Source: Drosophila persimilis
Taxonomy: Eukaryota; Arthropoda; Insecta; Diptera; Drosophilidae
Reading direction: 5' to 3'
Length of the DNA stretch: 64,000 nucleotides
Assembly: GCF_003286085.1 (NCBI RefSeq)
Contig: NW_020825336.1
Span: 124,001 to 188,000, forward strand
The notes beneath the pieces were generated by a model. The model worked only from the letters and a program-made list of their open reading frames with translations, had not been told where the DNA came from and made no database searches. Each line of letters opens with the position of its first letter. Within the stretch, counting starts at the first letter, position 1. Below, piece after piece: positions 11,403-24,960 of this stretch. The position numbers and the translations under genes were made by a program.

Positions 11403-14400
11403 GTGGAGGAGGCCTCCAACCACTGCGAGTGCCACTGCATTTGGTTGACGATTTTTATGGCTGGTTTTCCTTGGCGTTTTTCTTAACTGTTATTTCTCCT
11501 GTCGACTGCCATTAGCAATTAATAGACGGCACGAGAAATTTGCATTGCAAAAGGAAAGTGACAACAACAAAACCAGAAAGAAAGGCTCTGGCCTTGGGGG
11601 CCGAAGTCTCAGATACTCTCTCAGAAGACGCTTCGCATCCATTACGATGGGGTTTCAAAGATATTTCGGGATCAGGCCTTGCTCTGGTGTTCGAAGACCA
11701 GGTGTTCAAGGAGCCGATCTTAGGGTTGTTTTTTGCTCAGGGACTCACGAGATATGTTCCACCTTTTGGCCATAAAACGGACTTGTTTCCTCTGAAAGGG
11801 TATACAAAAAATTGAGGAAAAAGCCAACATATATCGCCCGGTGACAGTAGTCGACACTTTTGGCCATGGCGGTGGCGGTGGCGGTGGCGGTGACGGTGGC
11901 AATCACCGATCACAGATCACAAATCACAAATCACAGATTATGGCCAGGAGACAGGGATGTGGATGTGGTTGGGGTTGGTGCTGGGGTTGTGGCTGGGAGG
12001 ATGCGATAATTGCCTGTGCAGGAGTGTCTTCTGTGGTGTGTACGTTAGCTAATTGTCAGATAGGGTGCTTCGGGGGGTGGGGAAGGGGGGGGGGGGGGCA
12101 TATTTCACGCCGAAAGTGAGAGTGACACCTGTTTAAGCGCGGATCTGCCGCCTCCAATCAGTGCGTGTAATCTGGGTGCTGCCATCCACCGTCGAGCATC
12201 ATGCCTCATCAGCTGCCGCCGCCAGCCATCCCCCCTCACCCCCCCTTCGGCACCTGCTGCCATGCCGTGACGCTCGATCGATCTGTTTCGGGGCAGACGC
12301 ATTAAGTTTCATGTGCCGTCATTATTTTAAATTATGCACACGAGCGAAACTCACAAATGAAAACAATCCCCAACGAGACGCTGCATAATTGAGAGACATT
12401 TTCCAGTCTCATTTGCATTTGTGTCTCTGTGTGTGTGTGTCTGTGTGTGTGTCTCTGTGTGTGTGTGTGTGTAACACCTTGGCTTCTGTCGGAGCTTTCG
12501 ATCAGGTGCCCCAAACAGAAAGGATAGCTAGCTGAATACCCTCTGGAAGAGTGTCCAACAGTCGTATATGTCGAACACCGTTTCTCTGCCTCTGTTGGCC
12601 CAACGAGGACCTCCAGCGGGTATCCCTTGGCTGAGGTGTCTCTTGGAAACCGCCTGGTGAGGTCCTTCAAGTGAGGTCATGGCTCCGGGCCATCCTCGAG
12701 GCTCTGAGCGACTCTGCTCTCATGAATCAATGCCCTTTCGAGTCCCGCATTCTCGGATTCGCCTCCACGTGTCTGCTCTGGCGGGGCACCCATAAAGCTG
12801 TTCTCTGTTCTCCGGCGGGGCTGTTTCTTTCAGATATGGCAAAGCTGTAATCCACCACAAATTGCGCATACCTTCAATGGGTCCGCATTCGAAACCATTC
12901 TGATGCCCTTTAAAGCCATTGATTGATCAATATTTACGTCGGGGAGAAATCATTATATCGTCGCCGACCAAAATCAGATCAAATGGTTTCCGACACCTCG
13001 GCGCAAAGACAAACGCATTTCTCATTTAAGAAATACAAATACACGCCCACAAAACGCCCACTTCATTAGGGAAAAGATTTCTGGCTGCCGCGATGACACA
13101 TTACTGTCACTCCGCGATCTGAGCTAAATTTATTGGTGGAACCAGCCCCTGCCGCCGCGAGGCAGGAAGCATCCGTTGGGGAGACACCCTGTCGATGAAG
13201 AGAGCCTTGTGCTCCACACAGGGCTTATCCATTGGAAATGCTTTCTTCTCTTGAAAACTGGTATACCCTTCGGTGTAGGGTATATACAGAATATTCTGTT
13301 CGTGTCGTTCGGGAGGCCTCCTCATGGGGAGATGTCACAGGGATCACCGTTGTCGTTGTCGTCCGGGAAAGTCTGGTGGGTGGGGGAGGGGCGGTCTAGA
13401 GGCATTTAGAGCATTTCATTAGTGTGTTTGTGTGTGTTCAGCTGCATCGTGTGGCACGAAGAGAGGCAAGAGACGCGGCAAAGCCAACTCATTTCGTAAT
13501 GATGGCAGAAGAAAGAAGAATAAAAAAAAACCAAAAACCAAAACCGTTGACAACTAAAAAAAAACACGGAGGAAGGTAGGAAGTGGGGGAGCAGAGGCAG
13601 AGGCCGACAGGGAAAAGCCCCCCAGTAATTTATAGGAAAATTCCTTCGGAATTTATGTGCGGAATCATGACATAAATTAACCAACCAAGTGTGGCGGTGG
13701 CGTCTCCCTCTCTCTCTGTGCCAGTGGTGCCAAGGGGGTGGGGTGGCGGCTGTGGCAGTGCTGCCAAATGTGTGTGGGTTAGTGGTGCAAATTGCAGCCG
13801 CGCTGCTGATGCAACCGCCCGCACACACTAAGTATTTAGTTGAATTATAATAATTACAAATAATTATCCAACATTTTGTTGAGCGAATGTAACTAATCGT
13901 TTATGCTTCGGCTGCGAAATGGGGGCCCGAAGGGGGGGCGGGGGCGGGGGCTCTCTTCTCACTTTCTTTCTTCTGCCTAGCCATGCGTTCCTCTTTTTCC
14001 CCTTCTTCTGGTGCTCTTCTCTCCGCTCTGCCGTAATCATTTAATTTGGTTTTGTTTTGGTTTTGGTTTTGGTTTTTATGTAATTGCCGCTTAATTATGA
14101 AGCAATTAAAACGCAGCGCAACTTTCGGGGGCGTCCGAAAAGTTTCTGAAGCATTGCAAAGACCCATCATCGAATCCGAGATCCAAAATGGGGTCAAGAG
14201 CTTCAAGAAGGAGCAACCAACCAGCAACCAGCCACCAGCCACCAGCAACCATGGCTCTTTGGCTCTGTGGCAATGCAATCGATTTTCAGCTTTTATGCCT
14301 TGCATAATCACTCATAATTTGTTGTCCACTTGGTGTCCACTTCAGTTGCACGTTGCACATTTTGCTGCATGCTGCATGCTGCATCTCATTCACTCGCTCG

Positions 14401-17400
14401 CTCGCTCGGTTCTCCAGCGGATCAAGTGCATATAATTACGGCGGAGGAATACCCTGCACTGCACATAATGCGGTCGGGCCATAGCCCGTTTCTTGTGGCA
14501 TATGAAACAATTTTTATTGCCAGTCCACTGTTTATTAGTCGGAGATTTGCAAAGTAGAGTCCCGTTTTGTTATTCCTCGGCGCGTCCATATTTGGCCTCA
14601 GAGCGAGAGGGCAATCTTTTTGCTATTGAGAGAGCGCATAGCGTAGGCGTTGCTGAGAGAGCGCATTCGAGACGACTGCTGAGAGAGTAATAAAATGCAG
14701 CCAATGCGGGAGAGCACGTATGGCGTGAGAGGCGCAAAGCTCGTAGATCAAGAGATAAGACAGCGGTGACTGCGCTGCGCTCAATGCAGAAACAAAAAGA
14801 AGAGCAGGCACCGACATGCTGAAACGAAATGAATCACACACGAGTGTTGCTCTCCTCCCCCCTCCCCCCGCCCACCGTATGGGTAGGGCATCACAATGGT
14901 CGACTTTCGTTTCGGTCGCCTGTTTGGCATTTCTGGGCCACTGCTGAAGTTCGTTCGTGTTTGGTTTTTCTACAAAACTGGCGGCAATTTAAATTGTCTT
15001 CCAATGCTCGCATATTACATAATTAAGACAGCAGCAACAGCGCCAGAAAACACATCAAGAGTGCAATGTCTGCCCGGACGGACAGAGAGGGAGAGAGGGA
15101 GAGCGAGGTGAGAGGGGGATGGCTGCCTGCCTGCTTGCCTGCCTGCCTGTCTGCCTGACTGACTGACAGGCCATCAACTCCAGCAAAATGCTCAACACCT
15201 CGACGGAAAAGAGCCATAGCGACGGCCAGCACTTTCCCGCTGTCCGGCTCTACTTTTTCCGAAGCATCATCATCGTCATCATCGTCATCATCGTCATCGT
15301 CACGATGATCATCGCATAATCAAAGAGTCGTAAAAACCAATAATCATTATCTAGCAAAACAAGCCAATTAATGCTACGGCGGGCAACACCACCACGACAG
15401 AGCCACGGAGCCACGGAGCCAGTAATTAAATGAAAATAAAACACCAGAGATTTGGCCAACTTAAGCGAAACATTCAATACAGTGGAGGAGGGGGAGGGGG
15501 GGAGGGTTTGGCCAAGCGAAAAAACAAGTCTATTATGGATTACCGCAGAGCAGGGCTGCCATACGATACGATACGATATGTGTATATTATAATTATAAGT
15601 GCAGTCTTTTCGCTAATTTTGCCATTTGCATGCCATAATAAAACGATAAACTGTAGCGGAAAGAGCCCCAAAAGGAAGTCGGAAGTCTGGACGAAGTGTG
15701 AAGTACCCCCCACCCCACCCCACCCGACCTCGAATACCCATTACAGAGAGGAAGAATGTTCGGGGCCAAGAGATCCCATGTGTCCCCCCCCCCCCCCCCC
15801 CATGTCCATGCCAATTAGTGGGAAATTGATTGGGGCACTGGATATTGGGCGGTGAGGTGTCGCCGTCCGAGAATGGCTGAGAAATATGTATTATGTGGGG
15901 AGTGCAGTGCGTCCTGTCGCAATTTACAAATCAAGTTTGCTCGCATTGAAAATTAGTGAAAGTTGCGCCCAAGTCCCAGCTTGTTGGGGCTTATTTTTTT
16001 TTTTGGGGCTTGTTGTTGGTGGAGTGCCGGCACTCCGAACGGTAGCCCAAACCTAGGGCAATATCGTGTCGGCGATCACGGGCCAGCGATAAAGAAAGAA
16101 AATGGAAGGAGAGTCGACGTGGACGTGGACGTGGACCCCCCCCGAAGGGCAACTGGAGGTCAGACCTAATTGATTGGAAAAACCCCAGACTCGTGGGGGA
16201 CTCGTTGGTTACCTTTTTGGATGGTTGGGCCCCATATGGAGGCAGGGGCTTATCTGGATAATTCCATTAGCCTGGAAGATCAACAGATGGAACATTAATC
16301 AGGTGAGCAATAATTTGTTTCGAGATCAAGTGGGGATTGGAAACAGCTGGCCATCCATTACGAGGGAAATCGACAGCTGGACAGAGGGGAAATTTGCTCA
16401 TCGAATGGGACATTTTGCGGGGGGTGGGGGGCTATTTCCCATGACGGAATGCCCGGAATGTTTGGAATCTTGGCAAAAATATCATCAATAAAGTGTAACC
16501 AATGGCCACAAAATGGGTTAATATCGGAACCATTAAGACTAAGCCACTGATCGATCGGTTTCCCATGAGTAAACCCAAGGAGGCCGGGCATTTCCATTCC
16601 CAGACCACACGAAAAACCAACAAGGGGGAGGGGGGAAAACTCTTACTTTTCTTTCACTCTGCTCAAAATTCAGTAATTTCATTTGATGTACATTTCAAAT
16701 TGAAATATTTCTCAGTGCGTTTTCATTCAAAAGTTTTTCTGTTTTTGGCTTTGGCATGCCCCCCCCCTCCACCCCTCCGCCCCACACCCCTGGCGGTGGT
16801 TCCATTTTGTCTCAAGTTTTGCCATTTGCCATTTCGAGTGCTGAATTTTTCATGTGCATTTAATTAGTTGAATTATGGCCTGCGAAATGTGGCAGCAACG
16901 GCGCGGCGCGGCGCGGCAGGCAGAGACAATCTAATAAAAACATAGAGAAAATAAACTACAAAAATACAACTTAATGAAAATGTGTGCGACTGTGCGACAA
17001 CTTTCGCGAAATAATTTTTATTGACTCTCCATCGCCCCCCCTGCACCCCCCCAAAGCCCCCAAGTCGGACAATCGCACAATCGCACAATGGATCAAAACT
17101 CGGGACCTGCTGCCGCTCGGGGGATGGTCGCACGAAATCACCTTTCCCATTTTTCCCATTTTTTCTTTCTTTCTCCCAAAACAGAGCTAATCGCTGGTCC
17201 AGTGCTCGGAGAGGGTTAAAGATGGTTTACAATCACAATAACCATCATTATTTATAAGCCAAGCAATTGCCGCCATCCGACTAATTATAAAGACGATCAC
17301 GATGATGGTTTTTATGGGAGATTGATTACCCGTCTCAGCGGATCCGGCAGATCAAAGCAGTCCACAGACTGCACTGCTTGCAAATTATTTAGAATAAAAG

Positions 17401-20400
17401 TTCGGTGCCGGAATCGAAAGAAAGCTGTGTTTAGGGTATTATAGAATGGGTCTGATTTACTAAATATTATTCATGATTTGTGGCCTATTTTGTGGAGAGA
17501 ACTAACCTCCAAAAATGGAACCATACAATACAAAAAGATATTTGGCGTTGCTATATCTTTGGGCATATCATCTCCATCGACACGAAACCAAAGTCTTGTG
17601 AAAGGTCGTACGATTCTCCTTTCAATTCAGCATAATTTTTGTGGCTTTACGCACTGCAGATGCCGCTTAACAACAAAATGAAAGTCCAGCAGGTCACCAA
17701 ATAGTGGTTTTCGAAATTATTTCGAAGTAGGAGGCCTACAAACTAAGACTTTTAGGAGGATTCGGCCTTACTAGATCCATAAGATGCATAATCGTATAGG
17801 TATACCTTTCCAAAGACCCTTCCTATAGGGCTTTCACTCTCAAAAACTCTCATTCTAAGACCATCTTTGTAGGAAAAACAGATATCATTTGAATATTCAA
17901 AGACTTACTCTCTTTGGATAAAACGATAGTCCCATTGAGTGCTCCACAAGTCATATACCTAAAAAAAACCTAATATTTCAGTTTAAGAACTTTTAGTTTG
18001 AAAAGTAGAAAGTAAGCTTTCGCCCAGAGATCGGCAAAACGTAGAGGCTATACTGATTCTGGAACCATCATCATTAGATGAGAGACGGAAGCACTTCCTC
18101 CTACTCCGTACACCCGTACACCCGTCTAAGTACACATAATTCTCTCCAGCATAATTAACAGGCATTTTCGTTGACTCGTAATTGTCGTAATAGTACACCC
18201 TAATTGGGCCGTCTCAGACTCCATTCTCAAGCCTTTCCCCCTGAGATTCTGGAGTGTGCGTAAGGCCTCATCATCGTGAATGGATGGATGGATGGATGGA
18301 TGGTCGGATGGATACATGGATGGCATGGGGGAGGGCGTTGAGCGTTGAGCGTGCTCCAAGCCGAAAACTTAATTGAAACTCGGCCCAGTTCCCCTGCACT
18401 ACGGCACGGAGGCACCACCAGTCAGTCAGGCCCATTAAACGAACAAAAAGCAAACAGACAGCAAAAAACCGAAACAACAAAATAAAACCGCAGATAAAAA
18501 GATCTTGAGATTTTCCACAATTATTTTGTATTCGAGCGACAGAAACAACAGAAACAACAACCACTTGACCCAGTTACATTTGTTGAGGTTTGTTTTTTTT
18601 TTGTTTTTTTAGTTTTTTTTTTATTTAGCATTTGTGTCTTTTTACTTAATTTTGTTCTTTGGCATTGTTATTAGCGACAAGAACCGTTCGTAATGAATGG
18701 CGTAGTCGCAGAGACCCTCCCCAGAGAAAGAGAGAGAGAGGGAGAGAGGCATATTTGGGGTCGCTGTTGTCTCCATTTTCCAACAAAATTGCTGTGGACC
18801 CACAATTAAAAGATTGCCAACGTAATTAGCCGGCTCTACATTTTAGGCTTCAGTTCAGTTCGGTTCAGTTCGGTTCAGCTCTGGCCAAGATTTATGCGTG
18901 GAGTGTAAAGTTCAGGCCGCCAAAAAGGTGAGGTTTTCGGCTGCACAGGTGGGGCATGGCTAAAGCTAAAGTAATGCAAAAGTAAAGGGCGTAATTAATT
19001 TTTGAAGGACAAGTCTTGGAATCATTAAAAACGAATTTACTGAGGTCAAAGTCTCTCTAAAGCAGCCCAAAGGTTCAACGGAGCTTGACCGAAACACACA
19101 CACACAGAGAGAGCCAGAGAAAAAGTCTCCAATAGCTAATGGAGAGTACTCTAGAGGTACTCGGTACAGCCGGAAATCATCCAAAGAAGCCTCTGAATCG
19201 CTAGAATTTTCGGGGGATCGAAAGCTGTTGGATTTTCTATGTATCTGCCAAATATCGCATCAGAAGCTCTGCAGAGACAGATATGTACCTTTATCTGGAC
19301 GATTCTCCGCGTAAAAGTGATGCATTTCCGTATTTTGATATCATAAATTCCCGTATAACGAGGTGGAACACCCAACAAACAGCCGAGGGCGAGCACGTGC
19401 CCACTGATTGGGGTCGGGTCGGGGAATCGGGAGGGAAATCGAAACCGAAAACCGAAAACCGCGCGAGAGAGCGAAAGTGAAACGCAGCAGCAACAAAAGT
19501 CTAATCAGACTGCGGCCGCAGCAGCAACAGCAACAACAACAACACAAGAAACAGCAACAAGTACATATCATGTCTCATGCTTGAAGCGAAGCTCTTAAAC
19601 TCTCTTTCTATGTCATTGACAGACGCGTCGCGTCGTCGTCGGCGTCGGCGTCGACGTCGTGGTCGTCGTCGTGGTCGCCGTCGTCATAGTGTCTTCGTCT
19701 TTTGTCGTGGCTCGTCTCTCTTTCGCTGAAGCTTCTTTCTTTTCCATTTGATACCCTTGCTAGAGGGAGCGAGAGAGAGAGGGAGGTTTCGTAGGCACTG
19801 CGCTGATCGAAAAGCCTGCCATTCTGCTCAGAACACGAATATTGCGTGCTTTGATTTAAGCAGAAATATATTAATCTGTACAGCGCGGATCGATGCCAGG
19901 GTATCCAAGGCTTCGGTACTTGTCTTTTGTGCCGTGTGCTTTTTTGACTGACAAATGAAAATCTCAATTGGCTATCGCCGGACAATCAGAAAGACGAACA
20001 GACGAACAGACGACAGCCGGGGCCATGAGAAGCTGGAACTATAGCCGATGCTGCTATCGTGGTTGTTGCTTGTTGTTGTTGCTGCAAACATTACACACAT
20101 TACAACGAAGCAAAAGAAATGACAACAACTGCATACGAAAATGTACTTTCACTCATCGCTTTTTTCTTCATTGAATTCAATTTTTGAAAACGTCATCGTG
20201 TCGCAGATAAAATAACAAACGAATGCAAACAGATCTGTGGGCCTTCTCTGGCTGATTGATGGGAGAGAGAGAGAGGGGGGGAGGGGGCACATCTTTCCCA
20301 GGCCCCAATCAGGGGAGCATGGGCTTGGGGCACTTGAAAGTAGAATAAATACAATTTGTCGCACCTCTCCAGACCCGACGCCAGACCAATTAAATGCAAA

Positions 20401-21639
20401 TTTTTCTTGTTTTAGAAATCGATGCCAAAACTGGAACTGGAACTGGAACTGGCACTGGCACTGGAACCAGCCATGCACTGGAACGAAGCCTGGCATACCC
20501 TAGAAGATACATCAAAAAAGAAGCCACACACCCGAAGATACATACAAATGCAAATTGTCTCTCTCTCTCTCCCCCTCCCTCTCTCTCTCATCTGGCGCTT
20601 TCGACCACCCACATGGACGTCGCACTAGCTCTGCAGAGGCTCCGGCCCCGGCCCCAGCCCCAGCCCCAGCCCCACCGTGGCACAAATTTATGCGCATTTT
20701 GATGAAATCAGTTGCGTGGGCGTGGTCCAGCGTGGTCCAGCGTGGTCCATGATGGGGCGGAGGGGGGATCAATCTGCATTGGAGAGCCCCCAAGCGTTGT
20801 TTTATTGCTTTCTTGTTTCCCCCTCACCCAAGCGAAAGTGAGCAAAGAATAAGCGATAGCGGATACAATATCTTCTTCTTTCTGTGGAAAACTAATCGTT
20901 AAACGAAGAAGATCTTGGAGAGACGTGTTTATGGTTTTCCATGCACTTTATTGAACCTCTTCAAGCCTCGTTCTCCGAAAGATACTCTGCACTGACTCAT
21001 CAATGCCGTACTCTGAAGTAGTTCATAAATATTCTCCGATGATTCATGCCCATAAATTGCGAATGTAATTTTCAGAAAATACCTTGCAAATTAATTACAA
21101 ACGAAATTCCGTTTGAAATGATTTACACAAAATCCGACTGCGAGTATCTCTATAATTCATTCAGAAAAACATTTAGCCGGGTGGCAGGAAAACAGCTAAC
21201 AAAGCAAAATCCCAGCAGGTTATGGCCAAGGCCCAGAAGCAGCCACAAAATTTACGAGCTGTTGCAGCAGTTTCTGTGGCAGTTGCACGGTTGCACTTGA
21301 AGCCGGAGTCGGAGCTGGAGCCGGAGCCGGGGCTGGAGCTGCTGGCAGAATCGAGAATCATTTTCTGGTTGTGGATTTTCCTTCGTCATCATCTTCGCTG
21401 CCGATTACGTGGCCATTAATTTTGCACCGAAATTCGTTTGTTGCTGTTTCCGTTTCGTAATTAAATTGTGACGCAGGGGGCGGGGCCAGGGCGGCGCCTC
21501 CGCAGAGGAAGGGTCAGCTGTAATCAGGTCAAGCAGCAGCTCAAAACGCGACTCGAACTCGACCTTAATCGCAATTTGTGCGCGATTTATAATTTATATT
21601 TTATTTTACTTTGTTTTTGTTTTGTTTCAGACCTTCAGA

Positions 21640-22047
21640 TTGAAACGAAAGAGAGGAGAGAGAGGAGAGAGAGAGAGATAGGGAGACACCTGCGGAAATG
21701 TACGATCTATGCAGATCTATCCATATGCAGAAGACTCTCAAGTCTTATAGAGAGGAAAGAGAGAGATCTAGGCAGATCTATCCATATGCAGAAGACTCTC
21801 AAGTCCTATAGAGAGGAAAGAGAGAGATCTATGCAGATCTATCTATGTGCAGAACGCTCTCAAGTCTTATAGAGAGGAGAGAGAGAGAGAGAGAGAGATA
21901 CGGATACACCTGTGGAAGTGCGCGATCTATGCAGATCTATCCATATGGAGAATTTTCTGAAGTCGTATAGAGAGGAAAGATAGGAGAGAGAGAGAGAGAT
22001 CTATGCAGATCTATCCATATGCAGAAGGCTCTCAAGTCTTATATGGA
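21640..22047. repeat. Minisatellite with a unit of about 61 bp
   Basis: Five diverged direct copies of a unit built as GATCTATGCAGATCTATCCA, then TATGCAGAAGACTCTCAAGT, then CTTATAGAGAGGAAAGAGAGA. Units begin near 21703, 21765, 21826, 21930 and 21998. The GA-rich tail of each unit varies in length, which gives the unequal spacing. Each unit contains a direct repeat of GATCTAT and a BglII-like AGATCT. The frame that stays open through part of it is a by-product of the repeat. Confidence 0.8.
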
Positions 22048-23575
22048 AGAAAGCACCAGGCTCCTCTGGAACCTCCTCTTCTCGAGAGAGGGGAGCGGCA
22101 CACAGACATTCACCTGGAAAACCTTAAAGATATATTCGGAAAAATGTAGCTTTAGTTCCAATAACTTTGAATAAAGCTCAACTCCTAGAAGTTCCTTGAA
22201 TCGGGAATTATTAATATTATAGTGCCACTCAAGGATCTTCCTACAGTATGTGGAAGGCTTCGCGCTGCCCCGAGATAAATATTTTCCTGCTGGCAGAGAT
22301 CGCCTTTATAACGAAATTGAGCCTGTATCTGTTAAATCTCCATTCAATATCAAACCTGAAACCATCTTAAAGTCAAGATATTGTATTGGGTTTAGGAATA
22401 GCCAAGGCTTTAGGGGGATTGTAGGAATGAGTCTGCCAAGAACCCAAAGGGAAAGCGCAAACTGTTTCTTAATTAAGAAAATAACATGTGTTTTTTTCTC
22501 ATGGGAGTCTCTGCATCATGGACGATGTGGCAGAGAACTTTACCAGAAAGTACTTTCCATGCCATTCCATGGTATGGCAGTAATCCCCTGTTCAATGCCG
22601 GCCACAAGGCTATCCCAGGCCCAGAAACTTTCTCATTGGCAAAACCGAATAAAACTATTCATAAATAATCATGAATAATGACAAATCATGGCTGCAAACG
22701 ATACGCAAAGATTTGGCCAACATTTTGGCCGGCAGCCCCCGGCCCCCGGCCGTACCCTGAAAACCTGGTAGAAGATAAAAGACCAATTGTGGCTCTCTGT
22801 CTCTCGGTCTCTCTGTCTCTGTTTCTGGGTGGGGGATCACAATGGTTTCTGCAGATACGGCGGTTGTTTTGTTGTCAATTCATGGACTTTAATTGCTGTT
22901 GCATGTTATTAAGCGAGAGAGAGAGAGGGAGAGAGAGGGAGGGAGAGGCAGACCCAGACACTGTGAATGATATATGGCCTGCGGCAGAGCCTATCCACCT
23001 TCCTATCCCTGGCACTGGCGCTGGCTCTGGCTCTGGCTCTGGCACTGGCACTGGCGCTCGTCTGGTCAAAAGATTGATGGTGTTATGCAATGGCAACCCT
23101 TTCCTAGAGAGGGAGCACCACCTTATCGGCAATGCGCATCGTTGTGCAGCATTAAAAACGCTCAAAGTTTCTTTCATTTTTGCTCTGTGTGGCAAGAGAG
23201 GCAGGCACACGCAAATATCACAAAAACTGAACTCCATTGAACCCCCAGCCCCCTTTGTGGCAATGCCGCCGCCGCCGCCGCCGCCAAGGTAATGCCAAAA
23301 TCCGCTTTGAATTAAAATTGAAATAAAAAAAAAAAAACTTTATCATTTGGCTAATTTTTTGTTGCTTGCTTGCTTGGTGGTGCCTCCAGACTTTGAGAGT
23401 CACGCAAACCCGAAGCCAAAGCAAAGTGCAAAATGTCGCGGCATTACGAATAAATTGAATTGGAGACGGAGGAGGGGGAGGGGGGACGGGGGGAGGGTAG
23501 ACGGGGAGTCGGAAACGAGGTCCTTAAGCCCCTGACTAACTGACGGACGGACAGCAGCTCCCCACCTGGCTTTTT
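22048..23575. other. Gene-free stretch
   Basis: Contains GAGAGG-type runs (22913-22950), a TGGCTC/TGGCAC run on the top strand (about 23005-23060) and a GCC run at about 23265-23285. I recognise no gene. Confidence 0.5.
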
Positions 23576-23580
23576 TGGGG

Positions 23581-23583
<3 letters not shown>

Positions 23584-23659
<76 letters not shown>
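23584..23659. repeat. Homopolymer of 76 G
   Basis: An uninterrupted G run from 23584 to 23659, preceded by TTTTTTGGGGGGA and followed by CACCTACC. This is far longer than the other G runs in the window. It could be a real mononucleotide tract or a sequencing or assembly artefact. Confidence 0.9.
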
Positions 23660-23662
<3 letters not shown>

Positions 23663-24389
23663 CTACCGCCATGCCCGAAAAACTCACTTTTCGCCGAAAA
23701 ATAAATGAGAATTTTCGAATAGAAAAAAGCCAAATAAAGTTCATTTGCCGCAGTCTAGACAACAAACATTTTTGCAGGCGCAACACTGCAGGCAGGCGGG
23801 GGGAGGGTGGTGGGGGGGGGGGAAGGTCTGCTGTCGGGGGTGCGGCTCTGCCAAAAAGGACATTAAATCATTCAGAATTCAGAGCCAAAATAGTAGTACT
23901 AGGACAGAGCCAAGGCGAGACGCCAGACAGATAGACGGACGGACAGAGGGAGGGAGGGAGGGACGGACGGAGGGACGGACGGAGGGACGGACAACATGCA
24001 CGGGCTTCTGCTCGTATCTATATCTTTGTATCTATGTTTCTATGGTTGTCTGCATGTGTGTGTGTGTTGCGGCAAATAATAGTAATTTGGCTAATTCAAA
24101 AATTGCAGCTCTCAGGCGTCGCGGTGCCTTTTTGTTGGCCGTTCGCTTCTAGCCCTGAACTTGAAAAAACTGTTGGGGCGGCCAGCACACGGAGGGGGGG
24201 TGGGGGGCTTCAGTTCTCTCTTTTTGTTCGGTGCCGGACAAAGTGAAAATTAACAAGCCAGGGAAAAAGGAAAACAGAAAACCAAACAAAACGCACCAAA
24301 GCGAAGAGTGAATGCCCTTAAATGGTGGGCAGGGAAAAAGGAGAATTCCACTGAGAACTCCACTGAGAATCCATACCACAACATAAAAA
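23660..24389. other. Gene-free stretch
   Basis: Includes a GGAC/GGAG tetranucleotide run at about 23935-23992 and a TG run near 24055-24068. No gene seen. Confidence 0.5.
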
Positions 24390-24960
24390 CTAATGTAAAC
24401 CCAAGTAAAAATGGTAAAGCAAAGAGAAATTATATATTATATTTGGTGTCAATATTAAAAAATTTAATTTAAAAATGAAAAATAGATACAAAAAATAAAA
24501 ATTTGTAATAAATATATTTGGTCTCAATTTTTAAATATTTAATTTATATATGAAACATATTTAATTTAAATATAAAAAAAATACAATTTTTTAAAAAATA
24601 TATTTCATCTGAATATTAAAATATTTAGTTTATGTATGAAATATATTTATGTTAAATATGAAAAAATTCTTTTAAAACTGAAATATGCTTAAAATGCATA
24701 TAAATGAAATATTTTCATATTAATGACAAATAAGAAATAAATAGTACTCATACTTAATGATATATATATTATTAAATTATTTATTTTGTATTCGTTTTAT
24801 TTTGTATTATTTAGTAAATATTATTTAATATAATTTATTATTTACTATATTATAATCCCAAAAAAAAAATAAAAAATTATATAGAAACAATATATTTATT
24901 CTAAATAGGAAATATATTTTTTCATTTTCTTCCACTCTCTCTACGATTTAAAAAATAAAC
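24390..24960. repeat. AT-rich island
   Basis: About 570 bp composed almost wholly of A and T, in sharp contrast with the GC-rich flanks. Words such as AATATATTTAATTTA and AAATATATTT recur at irregular intervals, suggesting a decayed tandem repeat. It has no open frame of note. Confidence 0.7.

Larger units (their letters stand above)
6957..21640. other. Long gene-free, simple-repeat-rich stretch
   Basis: No coding exon can be supported. Many open frames exist but all are driven by CA, GA, CAG or poly-proline-like simple sequence. Main landmarks: TG run 7359-7383, GA-rich 7804-7855, the GCAGAGC/AAGCTT array 8760-9020 (listed separately), GTT run 9696-9724, CT run 10119-10146, CA run 11277-11299, GA run 11363-11402, GGTGGC run 11866-11900, G run near 12085-12098, TG-rich 12421-12472, CATCGT run 15266-15302, C run near 15785-15800, ATGG run 18277-18304, GTCGTC-rich 19620-19690. 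Short AT-rich spacers such as 17,400-18,000 show no recognisable gene. It may be intron or intergenic DNA. Confidence 0.55.

Noticed and set aside
21468..21872. 134-codon frame with RERER and SYREE repeats
   Set aside because: Runs through the 61-bp GA-rich minisatellite. The unit length is not a multiple of three, so the frame cannot reflect a repeated protein.
22250..22678. 142-codon frame of fairly complex composition
   Set aside because: Looked at because it lacks simple repeats, but no family motif, codon bias weak, and no splice or poly(A) context.
23400..23786. Polyproline/polyglycine frames
   Set aside because: Pure translations of the G homopolymer.
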